Part shown: positions 43,291 to 49,064 of the stretch, piece by piece | Position numbering within the stretch: position 1 is the first letter of the stretch | How the letters are laid out: every line of letters starts with the position of its first letter | NCBI GenBank assembly: GCA_022703335.1 | Contig: JAKLDV010000003.1 | Coordinates: 1-49,064 of the forward strand | Direction of reading: 5' to 3' | Length of the DNA: 49,064 bases | Source of the DNA: Elusimicrobiota bacterium | Lineage (GTDB): Bacteria; Elusimicrobiota; Elusimicrobia; FEN-1173 | Notes under the pieces: model-generated | Seen by the model: the letters and a program-made list of their open reading frames with translations, nothing else | Databases searched by the model: none | Told to the model about the DNA's origin: nothing | Translations under genes and position numbers: made by a program

Positions 43291-44889
43291 ATGCACCCCT
43301 CTCTCCCGCAAACGCCTCCGCCGGCGACGAAGCCCTGGACGTCGCACCTGCTCCCGCTCCTTGTCCCCCTCCTCGCCTTTTCCCTGTTCGGTTGGTGGCG
43401 CATCGACCTGCCGGGGCTTCACGGCGAAGAAATCGGCCCGATGGGACCCCTTCTGGGATGGATGGTCCACGGCCCTTTCAGATTCCTCTTCGCGGGATAT
43501 CACGGGCCGGTCGAAGGCCTTTGTTCCATGCCCTTCGTTTTCGTTCTGGGGTCTTCCGTCGGGGCCGTGCGCCTGATGCCCCTTCTCGCCGCCCACGGAA
43601 CCATCGCCGCCCTCTACGGCTTGGCCTTCCGCCTCTCGCGGAACCGCGGGACGGCCTTCGCGGCCGCCCTCCTGTTCGCCCTGGCCCCGACGTTCGTTGC
43701 GGGGACCCGGGTCGGCCTCCAGTCCGGGGCGATCCTGCTCTTCTTCACGCTGGGCGCATTTTTCTTCGGCCACGCCTGGCTGACCTCCGGACGATGGCGG
43801 GACCTCCTGTTGACGGCCGGCTTTCTGGCGCTCGGCGCCGGATGCCGCGTCTGGGCGGTGTTCTTTGATGCCTCTCTTTTCCTTGCGCTTCTCTTGACCC
43901 TCCCCCGCTCCCTGTTTTTCTTCCGAAAAAACGCCCGCCCGCTGGCCGCGGCCGGGATCCTGTTCGCCGCCGTGGCGGGAACGCCTTACCTTATAGAATA
44001 CGCGCGCGGAGCGGACGTGCTGGCGGCCGTGACACAACGACAGGCCGAGCATCCCTCCGGCTTTCAAAAAAACGCCGCCGCCTGCTTTCGGAACATCCAT
44101 CGCTTGATCGACGGCACGGGTTATTTTTACGACATGGCTTCCCCGCCCATGAAAGACGCTCTGAACCGTCAGAAAATACGCCTGGCGGGACCTGCGATTT
44201 TTTGGAGCACACTCCTGTTTGTGGTCTTGAAATCATTATTCCATCGCCCCTCCGTCCCCCCGGTTCTTCAATTCCTTGCCGCCCTGATCGTCTTTCACTT
44301 TTCCGGAAATTTCCTTGTAAGCCACCCCCGGACCGACTACCTCTTCGTCCTCTTGCCGTTCATGTTCCTCTTTCTCGCTGTTTTTTGGGGACGCTCCTTT
44401 CCTGCCCGGGGAAAGCGCCGGCATCTCCCTCTTCTCCTGTTGTCTTTTTTCTTCGTTTCCCGTTCCCTGTCGGTCCTTCGGACCTACACGACCCATCTTG
44501 CCGAAACCGGCGGGTGGGCCGAATACTCCACAACATTGACCGGGCTGGGAGAAACCGTCCGATGCCTGGGTTTTCGGCAGGTTTTCCTTCCGGAGGGGGA
44601 ACGGCCGGCGGGGAACACCCTTCGTTTTCTCTCCGCGCCCCATGGTCAAGTCCAATACATTCCCGCCGCCGCGGCGGTATCCGAACGTTTCCTTCGGGCC
44701 GGGCCGACCACCGCCTTCGTCGGCGTTCACTCGTGGCGAAGCCGCCGGCCCGGGTCCATCGCCTCTCTCATCGAGAAAACGGCCGAGCAACAGGGTTACG
44801 AAAAGATGTCGTTCTTCTCCTTCGACGACGAGCCCCTCGCGGACCTTTTTTATAAACCCATCCCCGCCCGCAAAAAACCTTCCCGTTAA
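43291..44889 (+). CDS. GT39/ArnT-like integral membrane glycosyltransferase
   Basis: A 532-residue membrane protein with roughly ten or more hydrophobic helices. The first periplasmic loop holds LPGLHGEEIGPMGPLLGW with acidic residues where GT39/PMT-type enzymes have the catalytic Asp/Glu, and later GTRVGLQSGAILLFFTLGAF. Such GT-C enzymes transfer sugars from polyprenyl-phosphate donors on the periplasmic side. The C-terminal ~130 residues are soluble. Acceptor and donor are unknown. Confidence 0.78.
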   Translation: MHPSLPQTPPPATKPWTSHLLPLLVPLLAFSLFGWWRIDLPGLHGEEIGPMGPLLGWMVHGPFRFLFAGYHGPVEGLCSMPFVFVLGSSVGAVRLMPLLAAHGTIAALYGLAFRLSRNRGTAFAAALLFALAPTFVAGTRVGLQSGAILLFFTLGAFFFGHAWLTSGRWRDLLLTAGFLALGAGCRVWAVFFDASLFLALLLTLPRSLFFFRKNARPLAAAGILFAAVAGTPYLIEYARGADVLAAVTQRQAEHPSGFQKNAAACFRNIHRLIDGTGYFYDMASPPMKDALNRQKIRLAGPAIFWSTLLFVVLKSLFHRPSVPPVLQFLAALIVFHFSGNFLVSHPRTDYLFVLLPFMFLFLAVFWGRSFPARGKRRHLPLLLLSFFFVSRSLSVLRTYTTHLAETGGWAEYSTTLTGLGETVRCLGFRQVFLPEGERPAGNTLRFLSAPHGQVQYIPAAAAVSERFLRAGPTTAFVGVHSWRSRRPGSIASLIEKTAEQQGYEKMSFFSFDDEPLADLFYKPIPARKKPSR

Positions 44890-44914
44890 CCGGCCGCGCC
44901 CTCCGTTCCCCCGC

Positions 44915-44934
44915 GACATGACGGATGTCATGTC
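44915..44934. promoter_or_regulatory. Palindrome upstream of the CRP-family gene, possible operator
   Basis: GACATGAC-GGAT-GTCATGTC is a perfect 8-4-8 dyad about 94 nt before the -10 box of the CRP-family gene. Its size suits a dimeric CRP/FNR-type regulator, so it could be an autoregulatory site. As a hairpin it could also end the GT39-like transcript, but no T-run follows. Confidence 0.45.
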
Positions 44935-45024
44935 CAAACACCGTCGAGCATCATGGCGCTTCCAACGCCTTTCCGCTTTAATCATGTCTTGCGCCACACG
45001 GCCCGATGGGCGGACCCTCCCATT

Positions 45025-45033
45025 TGTTATACT
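45025..45033 (+). promoter_or_regulatory. Extended -10 promoter 6 nt before the CRP-family ATG
   Basis: TGTTATACT (TG-n-TATACT) ends 6 nt before ATG 45040. The predicted start of transcription coincides with the start codon, so the message is probably leaderless. Confidence 0.6.
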
Positions 45034-45039
45034 TTGGGA

Positions 45040-45816
45040 ATGCGCTCCGATTATTACCCGAAACTCCTGTCCGCCCGCCGAACGTTGAGCGCGACGGAGA
45101 AATCACGGCTCCTCGAAACGTTCGGTCTCCGCGTGCCCATGTTCCACCGCCTCCCGAAACAACTGGCCGCGGAGCTGGCGGAGGCCTCCGGCGTGCGGGC
45201 CTACGCCGCCGGCGAATTCCTGTGCCGCCCGGGAGACCCGGCGCGCGAGTTGTGGGTTCTTTTAAAAGGGCGGATCAGCATCCACCGCACCAGCTGGAAC
45301 GGGCACCGCGTGGGGATCGAGATCCTGCTGCCGGGCGACGTTTTCGGGTTGTCGGCCATGCTCTTCGGCACGTACCCGAACGAAATCCTCGCCGCCCGGG
45401 AATCCGTGGTCGCTTCGATTCCGAAAACCGTGATGATGAAAGCCATCGAACGGTGCCCGGAACTGGCACGGGAAATCCTCCTCGTGTTCGGACAGAGACT
45501 GCGGTTCATGGAAACCCAACTGGTTCTGTCCCGGGAGAGCGCCGAAAAACGGATCGTTGCGGCGCTTCTCTATCTCTGCCATAAGTTCGGCCCCCGGCTG
45601 CCGCTGACCCGGGTCGAATTGAGCGAGATGTCCGGGACCTCCCCGGAAACGACGATCCGCGTTCTTCAGCGGTTGACTCGCCGGGGAGGCCTCCGCAAGG
45701 CGCCCGGAACGCTCCTGTGCCACGTGCGGACGCTCAAGACGATGCTGGAAGCCGAGGAAAACCCCGGTCCGTCTTGGGACGTGCCCGACGGCCCGCCCTC
45801 CTCCGTCCCTCGTTAA
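45040..45816 (+). CDS. CRP/FNR-family transcription regulator
   Basis: A 258-residue protein: N-terminal cyclic-nucleotide-binding-like barrel (GEFLCRPGDPARELWVLLKG, GIEILLPGDVFGLSAMLFG), a long dimer helix, and a C-terminal winged helix with LTRVELSEMSGTSPETTIRV as helix-turn-helix. There is no FNR-type cysteine cluster, and the barrel lacks the clear R-S/T pair for cAMP, so the effector is unknown. ATG 45040 is preferred over the upstream frame because of the adjacent -10 box. It lies directly upstream of the porin and importer genes and may control them. Confidence 0.9.
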   Translation: MRSDYYPKLLSARRTLSATEKSRLLETFGLRVPMFHRLPKQLAAELAEASGVRAYAAGEFLCRPGDPARELWVLLKGRISIHRTSWNGHRVGIEILLPGDVFGLSAMLFGTYPNEILAARESVVASIPKTVMMKAIERCPELAREILLVFGQRLRFMETQLVLSRESAEKRIVAALLYLCHKFGPRLPLTRVELSEMSGTSPETTIRVLQRLTRRGGLRKAPGTLLCHVRTLKTMLEAEENPGPSWDVPDGPPSSVPR

Positions 45817-45860
45817 CGTTTTTTCTGCGACACATTTTTATCCATCCCGGAGGTCCACGT

Positions 45861-47204
45861 ATGCGGAACACGTGTTTTTTTGTATTCGGCGGGATCGTCC
45901 TCCTCGCCGGCCTGGTGGGTCGGGCAGCGGCTCGCGCGGAGGAGTCCTCGGCGGCGTCCCTCGAAGAACGCTACCGCCAACTGGAACAAAAACAGAAAAT
46001 CCTGGAACAGCGCCTGGACAACGCCGACGCCCGCGCCAAAGAAACGATCCTCGTCACGGCCGACCCCAAAAACGGTTTCTCCCTGAAATCCCCCAACGGC
46101 GCCTTCGCCCTGAAGTTCACCGGGTACGCCCAGGTGGATTATCGGGCCTATGTGGACGACGACGCCAAGGCGTTCGGCGACCAGTTCTTGCTGCGCAAGG
46201 TGCGGCCGACGCTCGACGGCGTACTGCACAAATCCGTGGATTTCCGCATCCAGCCGGACTTCGGCGGCGGGACGACCGCCGTTCAAGACGCCTACGTGGA
46301 CCTGCATTATTCACCCCTCGCCCGGGTGAAAGCGGGTAAATTCAAGTTCCCGCTCGTCCTGGAAGCCCTGCAAAACGACACCGCGGGTCACTTCATCGAA
46401 CGCGCCTATCCCAGCGCCCTGACGCCCTCCCGGGACGTGGGCGTCCAATGGAGCGGCGACTTCACCAAGACCGCCCTGACCTACGCCGTCGGCGTGTTCG
46501 ACGGCGGGGCGGACGGCACCAGCCCCAATGGCGACGGTGCCGACAACAAGGATTTCGTGGGCCGCGTGTTCCTCCATCCTTTCAAGAACAGTTATGGATC
46601 GCTCCTAAAACAACTGGGGGTGGGCGCCGCGGGCAGTTTCGGCAAGGAGAAAGGGACCGCCGCCGCCCCCGGCGTGGCCTCTTATAAGGACACGGCCCAA
46701 CAGACGTTTTTCTCCTATCGGTCGGACGTGGTGGCGGACGGAAAACGCGTGCGTTTTTCTCCGCAAATGTATTGGTATCCCGGGCCGCTGGGAATCCTGG
46801 CCGAATACGCCAACTCCTCCCAGGAGGTGAAACGCGCCACCACGACCATCACCCGGGCGCAGCTCATCCACCGGGCCTGGCAGGTCGCCGTCTCTTGCGT
46901 CCTGACGGGCGAAAGCTCTTCCTATAAAGGGGTGAAGCCCCGGACCGTGTTCGATCCGGCCAAAAAAACCTGGGGGGCGCTGGATCTGGTCGGCCGATAC
47001 ACCGAAGTGGCGCTGGACCGGGACGCCTTTCCCCGCTATGCCGAGCCCGCGAAATACGCCCAGCGGGCCCGCACCTGGACCGGCGGTTTCAACTGGTATT
47101 TGAACGACAACGTGAAGTTTTCTTCCGACTACGATTACACCCGCTTCACCGGGAATCGCGTTCCCAACCGGTCCGTTTTCTGCCGGCTTCAACTCGCCTA
47201 TTAA
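45861..47204 (+). CDS. OprP/OprO-like outer-membrane porin
   Basis: A 447-residue protein. A signal peptide (FFVFGGIVLLAGLVGRAAARA) precedes a ~30-residue coiled coil (ERYRQLEQKQKILEQRLDNA), then a beta barrel with the family start GFSLKSPNGAFALKFTGYAQ and QFLLRKVRPTLDGVLHKSVD, ending in CRLQLAY. The family includes phosphate- and pyrophosphate-selective trimers, but many members pass other anions. ATG 45861 has GGAGG 7 nt upstream. It is followed after 23 nt by an importer, so it may supply the outer-membrane step for the same anion. Confidence 0.92.
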   Translation: MRNTCFFVFGGIVLLAGLVGRAAARAEESSAASLEERYRQLEQKQKILEQRLDNADARAKETILVTADPKNGFSLKSPNGAFALKFTGYAQVDYRAYVDDDAKAFGDQFLLRKVRPTLDGVLHKSVDFRIQPDFGGGTTAVQDAYVDLHYSPLARVKAGKFKFPLVLEALQNDTAGHFIERAYPSALTPSRDVGVQWSGDFTKTALTYAVGVFDGGADGTSPNGDGADNKDFVGRVFLHPFKNSYGSLLKQLGVGAAGSFGKEKGTAAAPGVASYKDTAQQTFFSYRSDVVADGKRVRFSPQMYWYPGPLGILAEYANSSQEVKRATTTITRAQLIHRAWQVAVSCVLTGESSSYKGVKPRTVFDPAKKTWGALDLVGRYTEVALDRDAFPRYAEPAKYAQRARTWTGGFNWYLNDNVKFSSDYDYTRFTGNRVPNRSVFCRLQLAY

Positions 47205-47227
47205 AAACTTTCCCAAGGAGACTCGCC

Positions 47228-48274
47228 GTGTTCAAAAAAATCGTCCCCCCCCTCTCGTTGTCGAAACGGAACATCCTTTCTCTCGCGCTGCTCCCGCTGC
47301 TGCTCGGCGGAACGGCGACGGGCGCCGAGCCGGTCATCAAAGTGGGCGTTTCACCGACCACCAGCTCCTCGGCTCTCTACATCGCCCTGGAACAGGGCTA
47401 TTTCAAAGAACAGGGGCTCAACGTCAAGCTCGTCACGTTCCCCTCCTCGGGGGCGCCCATGACGATCCCTCTCTCGCAGAACCAGTTGAGCGTGGGCGGA
47501 GGAAACCTCAGCGCGGGCCTGTGGAACGCCATCCAGCAGAACCTGGGACTCAAACTCGTGGCGGACAAGGGCAGCGTCTCGAAGGAACACGACTACATCG
47601 GACTTCTGGTCCGCAAAGACCACGTGGACAGCGGCCGGTACAAATCGCTCCAGGACCTCAAGGGTTTCACCCTGGGGCTGACCGCGCTGAACGGCGTGTC
47701 CCAGGAGATCGTGACCGAACTGTTCCTGAAAAAAGGCGGGCTGACACCGAACGACATCCGGCTGGTGAAGATGTCCTACGCGGAGATGAACGTCGCCCTG
47801 CGGACGAAGAACCTGGACGCCACCGTCAACCTGGAACCCTACCTGACCCAAGCCGTGCTGGACGGCTTCGCCGTGCGCGTGGCGGGCTCCTACGACGTGT
47901 ATCCGGACCAGCAAAGCGCGGCGATCATCTATTCCCCGGGGTTCGCCCAAGACCGGACGGGCGCCGCCGAAAAGTTCATGGTGGCCTACCTCAAAGGGGC
48001 CCGCGATTACGAGGACGCCTTCACCAAAGGCAAGAACACGGCAAGGATCATCTCCCTCCTGCAAAAACATCTGCAGATCTCCCCTGAGGCCGTCTGGGAG
48101 AAACTGATCCCGGCCGGCATCAACCCCGACGGCCGACTCAACCTCGCCTCCCTGGAGAGAGACCTGGCCTGGTACAAGGACAAAGGTTACCTGACGGACA
48201 TGCCCGACCTGCAAAAAGCCGTGGACCACCGCTTCGTCGAAAAAGCGCTGGAGACGCTGGGCCCCTACAAGTGA
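47228..48274 (+). CDS. ABC importer substrate-binding protein, NitT/TauT/SsuA type
   Basis: A 348-residue periplasmic binding protein with a signal peptide (NILSLALLPLLLGGTATGA) and the NMT1/SsuA-like fold: VIKVGVSPTTSSSALYIALE, QGYFKEQGLNVKLVTFPSSG, SVGGGNLSAGLWNAIQQ and DLKGFTLGLT. The ligand could be a sulfonate, nitrate, pyrimidine precursor or another small anion. The start is GTG 47228 behind AAGGAG. Its TGA overlaps the GTG of the ATPase gene. Confidence 0.93.
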   Translation: MFKKIVPPLSLSKRNILSLALLPLLLGGTATGAEPVIKVGVSPTTSSSALYIALEQGYFKEQGLNVKLVTFPSSGAPMTIPLSQNQLSVGGGNLSAGLWNAIQQNLGLKLVADKGSVSKEHDYIGLLVRKDHVDSGRYKSLQDLKGFTLGLTALNGVSQEIVTELFLKKGGLTPNDIRLVKMSYAEMNVALRTKNLDATVNLEPYLTQAVLDGFAVRVAGSYDVYPDQQSAAIIYSPGFAQDRTGAAEKFMVAYLKGARDYEDAFTKGKNTARIISLLQKHLQISPEAVWEKLIPAGINPDGRLNLASLERDLAWYKDKGYLTDMPDLQKAVDHRFVEKALETLGPYK

Positions 48275-48984
48275 TCCTCGAAGTCGCCGGCCTCACGAAA
48301 AGCTTCGACGAACGTCCCGTCCTCGACGGCATCTCCCTCCAGGTCGAGGCCGGCGAATTCGTCGTCCTCATCGGCCCCAACGGATGCGGGAAGACGGTGT
48401 TCCTGAAAATCCTCTCCGGCCTCATCCCGCCCTCCTCCGGCCGACTCCGGCTCGCGGGCCCGACCACCATGGCCTTCCAGCGATCGCCTCTCTTCCCCTG
48501 GATGACGGTCCGGGAAAACCTCCTCATCAGTCTCAACGACCCGTCGTTCCGGGGACGCGCGGAACGGGAGGTGGCCGCCTGGCTGGAGGAGTCGAACCTT
48601 TCCCGCTGGGCGGATTTCTATCCCCACCAGATCTCCGGCGGCATGAGACAAAAAGTCAACGTCATCCGCAGCCTGATGAGCAATCCGCCCCTGGTCCTCA
48701 TGGACGAGCCCTTCGCGTCGTTGGACTATCTGGAGCGCCGGCGACTGCAGACCTTCGTCTCCCGTCTGCAACTCGCGAAAAAAACGTCGCTGGTCTTTGT
48801 GACCCACGACATCCCCGAGGCGATCTTTCTGGCGGACCGGATCCTCGTCATGTCGGGAAACGGGAAGATCGAGACGGACCTCCGCTGTCCGCTGCCGCGG
48901 CCGCGGGAACACGAGACCCTGCCGCGGGAAGCCGCCTACCCGGACCTCTATGAAAAACTTTCGAAACTCCTCTCCGGCAATTAA
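48271..48984 (+). CDS. ABC importer ATPase, SsuB/TauB type
   Basis: A 237-residue ATPase: Walker A GPNGCGKT, Q-loop MAFQRSPLFPWMTVREN, signature ISGGMRQKVNV, Walker B LVLMDEPFASLD and switch His in VFVTHDIPEA. All catalytic positions are intact. It starts with GTG overlapping the binding-protein stop codon, and its 3' end overlaps the permease start by 35 nt. Confidence 0.95.
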   Translation: MILEVAGLTKSFDERPVLDGISLQVEAGEFVVLIGPNGCGKTVFLKILSGLIPPSSGRLRLAGPTTMAFQRSPLFPWMTVRENLLISLNDPSFRGRAEREVAAWLEESNLSRWADFYPHQISGGMRQKVNVIRSLMSNPPLVLMDEPFASLDYLERRRLQTFVSRLQLAKKTSLVFVTHDIPEAIFLADRILVMSGNGKIETDLRCPLPRPREHETLPREAAYPDLYEKLSKLLSGN

Positions 48985-49064
48985 AGGGATTTTTTTCGGG
49001 GCCGTCCTCCCCCTGCTGATCCTGGCGGCCTGGGAAATCCTCGGCCGGACCCGGGTCGTCAACC
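48950..49064 (+). CDS. ABC importer permease, SsuC/TauC type (5' part only)
   Basis: ATG 48950 opens a frame that continues to the right edge: a short basic start MKNFRNSSPAIKG, then a hydrophobic helix GIFFGAVLPLLILAAWEILG, as in the first membrane segment of SsuC/TauC-type permeases. Only 38 residues are visible. Confidence 0.85.
   Translation, partial: MKNFRNSSPAIKGIFFGAVLPLLILAAWEILGRTRVVN

Overview
The window is GC-rich, densely coded bacterial chromosome from a Gram-negative organism: it encodes two outer-membrane porins, a TolC-type channel and an RND pump. No rRNA or other clear marker is present, so I do not assign a phylum. Most genes lie on the minus strand in long runs with ATGA or GTGA stop/start overlaps. 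Plus-strand genes are found only at 4.85-6.45 kb and from 43.3 kb to the right edge.

Region A (1-16.4 kb) is the most unusual part. It encodes an HPr-kinase-like ATPase, a PqqD-like carrier protein, a nucleotidyltransferase-fold protein, an S26B-type (Ser/His) peptidase-like protein, three glycosyltransferases, an ABC-2 exporter pair, two alkaline-phosphatase-superfamily enzymes with Thr in the nucleophile position, and a 47-residue ORF. A second unit holds a SPASM radical SAM enzyme, a parallel beta-helix protein and a B12-binding radical SAM enzyme. A textbook sigma-70 promoter drives that unit, and it starts with an unlisted 33-residue ORF that overlaps the radical SAM start codon. PqqD + HprK-like kinase + nucleotidyltransferase + peptidase is a combination known from peptide-modification systems such as kinase-bearing lasso peptide clusters. 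Here it is merged with glycan assembly and export, without an obvious lasso cyclase. This is my best candidate for an undescribed system.

Region B (16.4-21.5 kb) is housekeeping: tsaC, argJ, argC, rsmI, a GAF-HD-GYP protein whose metal-binding residues are lost, and tRNA-Ser(GCT) directly upstream of it. Next to the tRNA (21.47-21.71 kb) are two tandem diverged copies of a ~110-nt multi-helix element with compensatory base changes. Beyond them is a frameshifted remnant of a tyrosine recombinase.

Region C (22-38.4 kb) reads as a carbon/stress-response island. It holds a porin, a CstA-family transporter, a LytS-type sensor fused to an RsbU-type phosphatase that overlaps cstA, a SUMF1-domain secreted protein, a DUF2878-like membrane protein, a ThDP enzyme, a ferredoxin-nitroreductase, a SnoaL-like protein, two DJ-1/PfpI proteins around a cupin, an RsbW-type kinase, two RsbV-type STAS proteins, a GlgX-type debranching enzyme and an AGE-like barrel protein. 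The phosphatase, kinase and STAS proteins are the parts of a partner-switching circuit, and the sensor domain is of the type linked to pyruvate sensing. No sigma factor is present.

Region D (38.4-49 kb) has a TolC-RND pair without a periplasmic adaptor. After it come plus-strand genes for a GT39-like membrane glycosyltransferase, a CRP/FNR-family regulator, an OprP-like porin and a NitT/TauT-type ABC importer that runs off the right edge. The first two have extended -10 boxes so close to ATG that they are probably leaderless.
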